Source: Mariniflexile fucanivorans (GTDB taxonomy: Bacteria > Bacteroidota > Bacteroidia > Flavobacteriales > Flavobacteriaceae). From it: a stretch of 64,000 nt of DNA. Within the stretch, counting starts at the first letter, position 1, and the number at the start of each line of letters is the position of its first letter. The translations under genes were made by a program, and so were the position numbers. The notes beneath the pieces were generated by a model that searched no databases, had not been told where the DNA came from, and saw nothing but the letters and a program-made list of their open reading frames with translations. The DNA lies in NCBI RefSeq assembly GCF_004341235.1, contig NZ_SLUP01000007.1, positions 62,001 to 126,000 on the forward strand, in the 5' to 3' direction. Positions 35,845 through 43,633 of this stretch are shown here, piece by piece.

Positions 35845-36893
35845 AAAGAATATTATTGATAGAAGATGATGTTATTTTAAGAGAAAATACAGCTGAATTA
35901 TTAGAACTGTCAGATTACCAAGTTACAACCGCACCTAACGGAAAAACAGGGTTGGAAATAGCTCAAATTATAATGCCGGATATCGTTATTTGCGATATTA
36001 TGATGCCCGAATTGGATGGTTACGGTGTTTTGGAGGCCTTGGCAAAAAACGATGAAACGCAACACATTCCTTTTATATTTTTATCGGCAAAAACCGAGCG
36101 TAAAGATGTTAGGAAAGGCATGGATTTGGGTGCAGACGATTATATAACCAAGCCTTTTGAAGAAGAAGAACTAATAAGCGCTATTGAAAGTAGATTAGCA
36201 AAAGCAGCTATTCTGAAAGATAGAAATACAGCTTCAAACATAGTTGCTATTGATGAAAACGAAGAACTTAGAACACTTAACGATCTCAAGAATTTTTTTG
36301 ATGACAATGGTGTTGAAGTTAAGTATACGAAAGGAGATGTGGTTTATGAAGAAGGGCAAAATTCAAACAATATATATTTAATTGCTAGTGGCTTAATAAA
36401 ATGCCATAAATTAGATGAACAGGGTAAAGATTTAACAACGGCTCTTTATAAAGAAGATGATTTGTTTGGTTACACATCATTCACTCAAAACACCCCTTAT
36501 CAAGAAACGGCCACTGTTATTCAAGATTCAAAATTGATTGCATTGTCTAAAAACGAACTTATAAATGTGCTTAATAGCAACCATAAAGTAACTTTAGAAC
36601 TTATACAGTTATTAACCGAAGATCTTAGTACTGTAAAAGACCAATTACTAGAAATGGCATATAGTTCGGTTAAGAAAAAAACAGCCACCACCATATTAAA
36701 ATTTGCCGAAAAACTCAACCGAAATCCAGAAGATGTAATCAGAATTTCCAGAAACGATTTAGCTAGTGTTGCAGGAATTGCATTAGAAAGTTTAATTAGA
36801 ACCCTGTCTGGGTTTAAAGATTCAGGACTTATTGAAATTGAAGGCCGAAACATAAAAATTCTAGATATCCAACAACTTCAGCAAATTAATTGA
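35841..36893 (+). CDS. Response regulator receiver fused to Crp/Fnr DNA-binding module
   Basis: A 350-residue hybrid. The receiver domain (residues 1-120) has phospho-accepting D52 in ICDIMMPELDG and the conserved lysine in ITKPFEEEEL. A cyclic-nucleotide-type sensor domain follows from about residue 150 (DVVYEEGQNSNNIYLIASGLIKC), and a Crp/Fnr helix-turn-helix closes the protein (SRNDLASVAGIALESLIRTL). The recognition helix has Glu and Arg spaced as in Fnr. The protein thus can connect the kinase directly to Fnr-type sites. Confidence 0.92.
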   Translation: MKRILLIEDDVILRENTAELLELSDYQVTTAPNGKTGLEIAQIIMPDIVICDIMMPELDGYGVLEALAKNDETQHIPFIFLSAKTERKDVRKGMDLGADDYITKPFEEEELISAIESRLAKAAILKDRNTASNIVAIDENEELRTLNDLKNFFDDNGVEVKYTKGDVVYEEGQNSNNIYLIASGLIKCHKLDEQGKDLTTALYKEDDLFGYTSFTQNTPYQETATVIQDSKLIALSKNELINVLNSNHKVTLELIQLLTEDLSTVKDQLLEMAYSSVKKKTATTILKFAEKLNRNPEDVIRISRNDLASVAGIALESLIRTLSGFKDSGLIEIEGRNIKILDIQQLQQIN

Positions 36894-36916
36894 TTTTATT
36901 CAAATAAAAACGAATT

Positions 36917-36930
36917 ATGATTTTGGTCAT
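36917..36930. promoter_or_regulatory. Fnr/Crp-type palindrome upstream of the usp-crp operon
   Basis: ATGAT, four bases, GTCAT. Its centre at 36923.5 is exactly 33 bp from the centre of the TACTTTTG box. Confidence 0.7.
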
Positions 36931-36952
36931 ATTTCGTTAGTTGTCATGCTTT

Positions 36953-36960
36953 TACTTTTG
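36953..36960 (+). promoter_or_regulatory. usp-crp promoter -7 box (TACTTTTG)
   Basis: Perfect TAnnTTTG, 19 bp upstream of the ATG at 36980. It lies after the earlier in-frame start at 36941, which supports the later start. Confidence 0.68.
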
Positions 36961-36979
36961 TTTCTTGAAGACTCGAAGC

Positions 36980-37819
36980 ATGAAGAATATTTTAATACCC
37001 ATAGATTTCTCTGAAAATGCGTGGAATGCTATACAATATGCATTGCACTTTTTTGGCAAATCGTCATGTAATTTTTATTTGCTACATGTTAATACAAGTA
37101 GTAAATTAGTAACCCAAGAAAACCATTTTAGTCAAAATGAAACCCCTGTTTCAGAAACTTTAACAAAACCAGCAAAAAAATTATTGCAAGAAACTGTTAA
37201 GCGTATTCATGACAATTTTCCAAAAAATCAAAATCACAAATTCTTTACCATTTCAGATACTAATTATATTATCGATTCCATTAGGGAACAAGTTGTTTTA
37301 AATAAAATCAATTTTATAGTAATGGGTACCAAAGGTACTTCTGGCTTAAAAAAAATAGCCATAGGCAGTAATGCCGGTAATGTAATAACCAAAGTAAAAT
37401 GTGCCACTTTGGTAGTACCCGAAAATGCTAAGTATACAGAACCCAAAACAATTGCGTTCCCAACCGATTTTTCAATTTTTTACCACCCACAAACCCTACA
37501 ACCCATATTAGATATTCTCGAAGTTAATAAGGCAGCAGTTAACGTATTGCATGTTAATAAGAATGGTTTGGAACTTAATGAGGACCAACAAAGAAATAAA
37601 GAATATTTAACCGATTATTTCACTAATTACAAACATAGTTTTAATTTTGTAGTCAACAAGCACATCGAAAATGCTGTACAACAATTTGTTGATGATAAAG
37701 ACATTCATTTAATAACCATGCTCGCTAAAAACCTAAATTATTTTCAGCGCATCTTATTTCATCCAGCGGTAAGTGAAATCAGTTATTACAAAAACGTGCC
37801 TTTTTTAGTATTACATTAA
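36980..37819 (+). CDS. Universal stress protein, two UspA-like domains
   Basis: Tandem Usp protein (279 aa from the ATG at 36980, MKNILIPIDFSENAWNAI). The first domain has the ATP-binding GTKGTSGLKKIAIGSNAG pattern. The second domain (TIAFPTDFSIFYHPQ onward) lacks the glycine motif and is degenerate. It is followed 15 bp later by the Crp/Fnr gene, so stress protein and regulator share one Fnr-type promoter. Confidence 0.88.
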   Translation: MKNILIPIDFSENAWNAIQYALHFFGKSSCNFYLLHVNTSSKLVTQENHFSQNETPVSETLTKPAKKLLQETVKRIHDNFPKNQNHKFFTISDTNYIIDSIREQVVLNKINFIVMGTKGTSGLKKIAIGSNAGNVITKVKCATLVVPENAKYTEPKTIAFPTDFSIFYHPQTLQPILDILEVNKAAVNVLHVNKNGLELNEDQQRNKEYLTDYFTNYKHSFNFVVNKHIENAVQQFVDDKDIHLITMLAKNLNYFQRILFHPAVSEISYYKNVPFLVLH

Positions 37820-37834
37820 ATTAGATAATCAATT

Positions 37835-38512
37835 ATGAGTAAATGCGAACAATGTATCATTAAACAGTTTAATTCTCTAAAGTCTTTAACAAAAGAGGAG
37901 TTAGTGCGCATTTCTAGTTGTAAAATCTCCATGAATGTTAAAAAAGGGGAAATTATTTTTGATGAAGGTGAAGCCGTAAATGGTGTTTATTGTGTAAAAG
38001 AAGGTATTTGTAAATTATCAAAATTAAGTGCCAACGGTAAGGATCAAATAGTTAAAATTGTGTTGAAAGGCGATTTACTGGGGTATCGATCCATGGTTTC
38101 AGATGAGGTTTCAAATTTACAAGCCGTTGCTTTAATAGATATGAAAGTTTGCTTTATTCCTAAAAGTGAAATAATAAATGACTTGCAAACAAATCCAAAA
38201 TTTTCATTTGATGTTTTAAAGGAAATGGCTCATAACTTAAAAGAAGCCGATGATATTATTGTGAATATGGCTCAAAAATCCGTTCGGCAACGTTTGGCTG
38301 AAACCTTAATTTATATTCATGATAGTTTTGGAGTAAATTCAGACAGAACCTTAAGTGTATTGCTGTCTCGCGAAGATTATGCAAACATTGTTGGTACCGC
38401 TACAGAGTCTGCCATTCGTGTATTATCACAATTTAAAAAGGATAAATTAATCTCCATGGTTGGTAAAAAAATCAGGATTGAAGATATTGAAGGTTTAAAA
38501 CGGGTGGAGTAA
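37835..38512 (+). CDS. Crp/Fnr-family transcriptional regulator
   Basis: A 225-residue regulator with a cyclic-nucleotide-type beta-barrel (GEIIFDEGEAVNGVYCVKEG) and a C-terminal helix-turn-helix (LSREDYANIVGTATESAIRVL). The recognition helix carries E-S-A-I-R, aligning with the E-x-x-S-R of E. coli Fnr that reads TGA half sites. Cysteines at positions 4, 7, 29, 53 and 59 include an N-terminal CxxC and could hold an iron-sulfur cluster, though the spacing differs from E. coli Fnr. It is the best candidate for the regulator of the palindromes in this window and may regulate its own operon. Confidence 0.9.
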   Translation: MSKCEQCIIKQFNSLKSLTKEELVRISSCKISMNVKKGEIIFDEGEAVNGVYCVKEGICKLSKLSANGKDQIVKIVLKGDLLGYRSMVSDEVSNLQAVALIDMKVCFIPKSEIINDLQTNPKFSFDVLKEMAHNLKEADDIIVNMAQKSVRQRLAETLIYIHDSFGVNSDRTLSVLLSREDYANIVGTATESAIRVLSQFKKDKLISMVGKKIRIEDIEGLKRVE

Positions 38513-38570
38513 CACCTATAAACTATTCATGTTAAAGTATAGATAAATCTAATTGCCACAGCGTCATTCT

Positions 38571-38597
38571 TGCATAAAAAAATAGTATTTTTATGCA
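38571..38597. promoter_or_regulatory. Perfect inverted repeat just before the VWA gene
   Basis: Arms TGCATAAAAA and TTTTTATGCA (10 bp, perfect) with a 7-base loop end 3 bp before the ATG at 38601. It could hide the ribosome-binding region in the mRNA or be an operator. Confidence 0.5.
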
Positions 38598-38600
38598 GCT

Positions 38601-39731
38601 ATGACAAAATATACCACTTCACGAAAAGGTTTCGTTTTTAAAAAATATGAAGCACCAGAACTTTCACCGTTCGACAAACTTTTCGATATATTTAAAGAAA
38701 TTATTACGCATACCTCTGGCGATTTTGATGAAGCCATCGATTGGTTGCGTGAATTGGACAAAGAATATAAATTAACAACTCCCGAATATACCGTCGATGA
38801 TTTCATAGAAGATCTTAAAAAGAAAGGCTATATACGAGAAGAGATTGATCTCGATGGAAATAGTGGAGGTGTAACTATCACTGCAAAAACCGAACGAGCC
38901 ATTCGGCAACAAGCTTTAGATCAAATTTTTGGGAATATAAAACGTAGTGGCCAAGGAAATCACAAAAGTAAAAGCCCTGGTATTGGTGATGAGCATACGG
39001 GCGATTTTAGAAGTTATCAATTTGGTGATGCTTTAGATAAAGTTTCGATGACCGAAAGTTTAAAAAACGCACAAATCAATCACGGTATTGGAGATTTTAG
39101 TATTTCTGAAGACGATTTAGTGGTTGAGGAAACACTTCATAAATCGCAAATGAGTACAGTACTCATGATTGATATTAGCCACAGTATGATACTTTATGGT
39201 GAAGATAGAATAACACCTGCCAAAAAAGTAGCGATGGCTTTAGCCGAATTAATCACGACGCGCTACCCAAAGGACACCCTTGATATTTTAGTGTTTGGTA
39301 ATGATGCATGGCAAATTGAAATTAAAGATTTATCATATTTAAAAGTTGGACCTTACCACACCAATACCGTAGCAGGTTTACAATTGGCTATGGATGTACT
39401 CCGAAGAAAACGGAATACCAACAAGCAAATTTTTATGATTACCGATGGGAAACCAAGCTGTTTGCGTTTGCCAGATGGCGAATATTATAAAAACAGCAAT
39501 GGTTTAGATAGGCATATTGTAAATAAATGCTACGCCATGGCACAACAAGCGCGCCGATTGCACATTCCCATTACCACGTTTATGATTGCTAAAGATTCTT
39601 ATTTAATGCAATTTGTACGTGAGTTTACTTATGCCAATCAAGGGAAAGCATTTTACACAGGAATAAAAGGATTAGGTGAAATGATTTTTGAAGATTATGA
39701 AACGAATAGGAAAAAAAGAATTAGAGGGTAA
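38601..39731 (+). CDS. VWA-domain protein, partner of a MoxR/ChlI-like ATPase
   Basis: A 376-residue protein. The C-terminal von Willebrand A domain carries the metal-dependent adhesion site D191-x-S193-x-S195, then HTNTVAG and ITDGKPS. The first 150 residues are helical and unassigned. Pairs of this type resemble the ChlD and ChlI parts of magnesium chelatase, but chlorophyll genes are absent, and such pairs usually act as metal- or complex-assembly chaperones. It precedes the AAA gene by 80 bp containing an inverted repeat pair. Confidence 0.87.
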   Translation: MTKYTTSRKGFVFKKYEAPELSPFDKLFDIFKEIITHTSGDFDEAIDWLRELDKEYKLTTPEYTVDDFIEDLKKKGYIREEIDLDGNSGGVTITAKTERAIRQQALDQIFGNIKRSGQGNHKSKSPGIGDEHTGDFRSYQFGDALDKVSMTESLKNAQINHGIGDFSISEDDLVVEETLHKSQMSTVLMIDISHSMILYGEDRITPAKKVAMALAELITTRYPKDTLDILVFGNDAWQIEIKDLSYLKVGPYHTNTVAGLQLAMDVLRRKRNTNKQIFMITDGKPSCLRLPDGEYYKNSNGLDRHIVNKCYAMAQQARRLHIPITTFMIAKDSYLMQFVREFTYANQGKAFYTGIKGLGEMIFEDYETNRKKRIRG

Positions 39732-39732
39732 T

Positions 39733-39763
39733 TCCACCTAATCTCCCCAAAGGGAAAAAAGCC
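39733..39763 (-). repeat. Hairpin repeat, copy R3 (VWA end)
   Basis: On the minus strand it reads GGCTTTTTTCCCTTTGGGG followed by AGATTAGGTGG. It starts 2 bp after the VWA stop and is inverted relative to R4 across a 68-bp spacer. Confidence 0.55.
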
Positions 39764-39811
39764 AGAACAGAGTTATAGCTATTAAAAAATATAAAAAAGA
39801 AAATTTATAAT

Positions 39812-41314
39812 ATGAGTAAGCACACTACAGTTCCCTCTCCTTTGGAGAGGGTTAGGGAGAGGCCTATAACACTAGGATCATTAAAAAAATCAGGTTACCA
39901 ATCAAAATCTATTAAAGATGAATTGCGAGATAATTTGATTCAGAAAATAAAAAATAAAGAAACCACGTTTGAAGGCGTTCACGGGTATGAAAATACCGTA
40001 ATTCCGGAATTGGAACGTGCCATTTTATCGCGCCATAACATCAATTTATTAGGTTTACGTGGTCAAGCAAAAACACGTTTAGCACGTTTAATGCTGAATT
40101 TGTTAGATGAATACATTCCGTATGTAGAAGGTTCAGAAATTAATGACGATCCTTTTCACCCCATTTCAAGATACGCCAAAGAATTAATTAACGATAAAGG
40201 AGACGATACGCCCATTTCATGGTTACATAGAAGTGAACGTTTTGCTGAAAAATTAGCAACCCCCGATGTGACGGTTGCCGATATTATTGGAGATGTAGAC
40301 CCCATTAAAGCAGCAAATTTAAAACTAAGTTATGCAGATGATCGTGTGATTCATTATGGAATGATTCCACGAGCCAATCGATGCATTTTCGTGATTAATG
40401 AGTTGCCCGATTTACAAGCAAGAATACAAGTGGCATTATTCAATATTTTGCAGGAAGGTGATGTGCAAATTAGAGGTTTCAAGTTGAGGTTGCCATTGGA
40501 TATTCAGTTTTTATTCACTGCAAATCCGGAAGATTATACAAACCGAGGAAGTATTGTAACACCACTGAAAGATAGAATTGGGTCACAAATTCTAACCCAT
40601 TATCCAGTAGATATTGAAACGGCTCGTCTAATTACAGAACAGGAAGCTAGAGTAGTAGAAGAACAAAAAGATTCGGTTGCCGTGCCAGATTTAGCACGCG
40701 ATTTATTGGAGCAAATTGTGTTTGAAGCACGAGAAAGTGAGTATATTGATGCTAAAAGTGGTGTGAGTGCCCGTTTAAGTATTACCGCCTTAGAGAATTT
40801 GTTAAGTACGGCAGAGCGTCGTGCTTTAAAATCAGGCGATGATAAAACAACGGTTCGTTTAAGTGATTTTGTCGGTATCATTCCTTCCATCACAGGAAAA
40901 GTAGAATTGGTTTATGAAGGGGAGCAAGAAGGCGCTGCTGTAGTGGCATATAATTTAATTGGTGAAGCGGTTAAAAGTTTGTTCGATGAGTTTTTTCCTA
41001 AAATTGAAAAATTAAAAAAGCAAGAAGATGAAAGCCCTTATGATGATATCGTTTCTTGGTTTTTCAATCAAAAAGATGGTTTTGAATTATTAGATGATAT
41101 TAGAGATAAAGAATATAAAAATGTGTTAGATGCCATTTCTCCTTTAGATGATTTATTGGGTAAACATCAACCAAATCTAAGCAAAGAAGATAGCTATTTT
41201 ATAAAGGAGTTTGTGCTTTGGGCATTAGTTGAGTTTAAGTTGCTTAGTAAATTTAGGTTTACTGAAGGTACTCAGTTTAAAGACCCTTATGGTAGTTTTA
41301 TAAGTGGGATTTGA
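39812..41314 (+). CDS. MoxR/ChlI-type AAA+ ATPase
   Basis: A 500-residue AAA+ ATPase. Walker A is GLRGQAKT beginning at residue 81, Walker B reads IFVINELP with Asn where Asp is usual, and sensor 1 is FTANPEDYTNRG. From memory the NELP form is typical of this magnesium-chelatase-like subfamily. The C-terminal 130 residues are helical and unassigned. The ATG at 39812 is needed because no later start lies before the conserved region. Residues 8-17 (PSPLERVRER) are encoded by a hairpin repeat. It probably remodels a partner together with the VWA protein. Confidence 0.9.
   Translation: MSKHTTVPSPLERVRERPITLGSLKKSGYQSKSIKDELRDNLIQKIKNKETTFEGVHGYENTVIPELERAILSRHNINLLGLRGQAKTRLARLMLNLLDEYIPYVEGSEINDDPFHPISRYAKELINDKGDDTPISWLHRSERFAEKLATPDVTVADIIGDVDPIKAANLKLSYADDRVIHYGMIPRANRCIFVINELPDLQARIQVALFNILQEGDVQIRGFKLRLPLDIQFLFTANPEDYTNRGSIVTPLKDRIGSQILTHYPVDIETARLITEQEARVVEEQKDSVAVPDLARDLLEQIVFEARESEYIDAKSGVSARLSITALENLLSTAERRALKSGDDKTTVRLSDFVGIIPSITGKVELVYEGEQEGAAVVAYNLIGEAVKSLFDEFFPKIEKLKKQEDESPYDDIVSWFFNQKDGFELLDDIRDKEYKNVLDAISPLDDLLGKHQPNLSKEDSYFIKEFVLWALVEFKLLSKFRFTEGTQFKDPYGSFISGI
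39832..39863 (+). repeat. Hairpin repeat, copy R4 inside the AAA gene
   Basis: Arms CCCTCTCC and GGAGAGGG enclose TTT, followed by the tail TTAGGGAGAGGC. It is the near-identical inverse of copy R6. It lies in frame 20 bp after the start codon. Confidence 0.75.
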
Positions 41315-41368
41315 ATAAATGATTTCAAAAAAATAAAGGTGTATTTTTAGATATTTAATATTTAAGAC

Positions 41369-41396
41369 TTGTAAAAAAAATAATATGATATAATTG
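41369..41396 (+). promoter_or_regulatory. Candidate promoter upstream of the glycosidase operon
   Basis: TTG at 41369-41371 and TATAATTG at 41389-41396 (one mismatch to TAnnTTTG) are 17 bp apart. A transcript from here would start near 41403, just before the hairpin at 41416. Confidence 0.4.
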
Positions 41397-41415
41397 CACA
41401 TTATCAAGGTTTTAC

Positions 41416-41450
41416 ATAGGAACTGCTTTTAGCAGTTCCTATTTTTTTTG
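41416..41450 (+). terminator. Rho-independent terminator or attenuator
   Basis: A perfect 12-bp stem (41416-41427 with 41431-41442), 3-base loop, then eight T residues. It either ends the AAA gene transcript or terminates transcripts that start at the promoter 13 bp upstream, before the operon at 41531. Confidence 0.85.
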
Positions 41451-41530
41451 TAACTTGGGGAATATAGTTCGAGTGTTCAAAGCGTCCTGCAGCAACACAA
41501 AATGTTTAATAAAATTTCTTAATCCCTAAT

Positions 41531-43618
41531 ATGGACAAAAAAAATAGCGATCAAAAGCACAATATAAAACTTCTTTCCTTCGATATTGATAATACCTTAA
41601 TAGACTTTCATACACTAAAAAGTAACTTTACTAAAACTTGGAATAAATACAAGTATAAAACAGATGTATTGCTTACTTATAACACAGGTAGATTGATTGA
41701 TGATACACTCAATTTAATTGAAAAAGGCATTTTGCCAAAACCAGATTATATCATATCGGGTGTTGGAACTCATATTTACGATTATAAAAACCAACAAGTT
41801 CTAAAAGAATTTAATGATGTGCTTGATGATGGTTGGGATTTAAAAGCTGTAGAAGATGTTATTCTAAATACAAGCCATTCCATTAGTGAACAACCATCAA
41901 AATTCCAGCATTCTTATAAGAGGAGTTATTTTTTTCATGATGCAACCTTAGACCTTATCGAAAGCATAGAACAAGATTTCGTTAAGGCAAACATGCACAT
42001 CAATGTCGTTTATTCTGGAAATAAATTTTTAGATATTCTTCCTAAATGGGCAAATAAGGGAAATGCACTACAATGGTTACTAAATAAACTTGAATTAACA
42101 ACAAATGATGTTTTGGTAGCTGGAGATAGTGGAAACGATTCCGCCATGTTTGATTTAAATGATATCAATGGTATTGTAGTAGCGAATGCGCATGAAGAAC
42201 TTTATAAATTTACTAAATACAGAAAGGTGTATCATGCTGAAGGTGAAAACGGTGATGGTACTATTGAAGGTCTGGTTTATTACGGCATATTGCCAGAAGA
42301 TGCACTCATAACATGTGAAAAAGACCATAAAGACGATTTTTTTATCAAGCAAGAATTAAGCAATATAGCAGAAGAAGATGAAGGGGAAAAAAAGGTCTTA
42401 ATTCGTGAGGGATATGACAAAGCTGTTGAAGCATTAAAAAAGAACATAACCCCTCTGGGTTTTTCAGCTTGCTCCATTATAGATAATGTTCCAAATGGTA
42501 CCGATGAAAATTACCATAGTGTTTGGGCAAGAGATGGAGCCATAACGGTTATTGGTTCCCTACCACTTATTCATGATGAGGAAATTCATAAATGTCAACG
42601 TCAAACCCTTGTTACTTTGTTCGAGCATATTTCAAGAAACGGACAAATTCCATCCAATGTACGCATCAAAGACAATGTGCCAGATTATTCGGGAGTGGGA
42701 GGTATTTGTTCCATAGATAGTGGTATTTGGGTGGTTATCGCCTTTTATGAATATGTTCATGTAACTAAAGATATTAAATTCCTTAGAAAATATATTTCAG
42801 ATATTAAAGAAACCATGCGCTGGATTGGTGCGCATGATAGTAATAACGATGCATTATTGGAAATACCAGAGGCTGGTGATTGGACCGATTTATTTGGTGG
42901 TAGTTATAACATCCTTTATGATGAAATACTTTGGTATCGTGCCAATGTATGCTTCGGGCGTATGTTGGAAATGTTAGGTGATTACGAGCAAGCTGGAGAA
43001 AATATCAGATGGTCTCAGGTTATAAAGAAGGAAATATTACAGAATTTTTGGCCATCGACACAGCAAAAATTATTTTCTGGAGTTTCTTTCGCAGAACGTC
43101 AATTTACTTTAGGAGATACACCTTATTTAATAGCACAAACAACGCCTTTCGATTTTAGTTGGCGCTGTGATGTGTTTGGAAATGTATTGGCTTTTTTACA
43201 AGGGGCTATCGATTCTGAAAAAGCACATCAAACCCTTAAATTCATGTTAGGTGTTGGTGTTAATGAACCTTTTCCTGTTTCTAATGTATACCCTGTAGTG
43301 TCTCCAGGCGATCCAGATTGGAAACCGTATTACACAGTGAATTTGTTAAACTTACCTAATCATTACCATAATGGTGGTATTTGGCCTTTTGTTGGTGGTT
43401 TTTGGGTGAAGTACATCAATAAATTAGGACTAAAAGATATGGCTATATCAGAGCTGCATAAACTTGCACTAATAAATAAACAAGGTTTAACGGATGAATG
43501 GGAATTTACAGAATGGGCACATGGTACAACGGGCAGAGCCATGGGAAAAGCATATCAAGCTTGGTCGGCAGCACAATATATTTCTGCTTGTCATGATTTA
43601 AAAATAATTAAAAAATAA
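41531..43618 (+). CDS. HAD phosphatase fused to a six-hairpin glycoside hydrolase
   Basis: A 695-residue fusion. Residues 10-240 are a HAD-IIB phosphatase of the sucrose-phosphatase type, with nucleophile D18 and D20 in SFDIDNTLIDF and the C-terminal AGDSGNDSAM motif. From about residue 290 comes an (alpha/alpha)6-barrel hydrolase resembling amylo-alpha-1,6-glucosidase or GH100 invertase, with WARDGA, EAGDWTDLF, NHYHNGGIWPF and EWAHGTTG. No signal peptide. It is 15 bp before a sucrose/mannosylfructose-phosphate-synthase-like gene, so one chain may dephosphorylate the sugar made by its neighbour and also cleave a glycoside. Exact substrate unknown. Confidence 0.85.
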   Translation: MDKKNSDQKHNIKLLSFDIDNTLIDFHTLKSNFTKTWNKYKYKTDVLLTYNTGRLIDDTLNLIEKGILPKPDYIISGVGTHIYDYKNQQVLKEFNDVLDDGWDLKAVEDVILNTSHSISEQPSKFQHSYKRSYFFHDATLDLIESIEQDFVKANMHINVVYSGNKFLDILPKWANKGNALQWLLNKLELTTNDVLVAGDSGNDSAMFDLNDINGIVVANAHEELYKFTKYRKVYHAEGENGDGTIEGLVYYGILPEDALITCEKDHKDDFFIKQELSNIAEEDEGEKKVLIREGYDKAVEALKKNITPLGFSACSIIDNVPNGTDENYHSVWARDGAITVIGSLPLIHDEEIHKCQRQTLVTLFEHISRNGQIPSNVRIKDNVPDYSGVGGICSIDSGIWVVIAFYEYVHVTKDIKFLRKYISDIKETMRWIGAHDSNNDALLEIPEAGDWTDLFGGSYNILYDEILWYRANVCFGRMLEMLGDYEQAGENIRWSQVIKKEILQNFWPSTQQKLFSGVSFAERQFTLGDTPYLIAQTTPFDFSWRCDVFGNVLAFLQGAIDSEKAHQTLKFMLGVGVNEPFPVSNVYPVVSPGDPDWKPYYTVNLLNLPNHYHNGGIWPFVGGFWVKYINKLGLKDMAISELHKLALINKQGLTDEWEFTEWAHGTTGRAMGKAYQAWSAAQYISACHDLKIIKK

Positions 43619-43633
43619 CTAAAACTTAAAAAT

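Noticed and set aside
38601-41314. Magnesium chelatase for chlorophyll synthesis
   Set aside because: The VWA and AAA proteins resemble ChlD/ChlI only in general domains, and there is no ChlH or other pigment gene nearby.
41381-41402. Fnr-type site upstream of the sugar operon (ATATGATATAATTGCA)
   Set aside because: The second half site is missing and the segment overlaps the candidate -7 box, so it does not fit the activator geometry.
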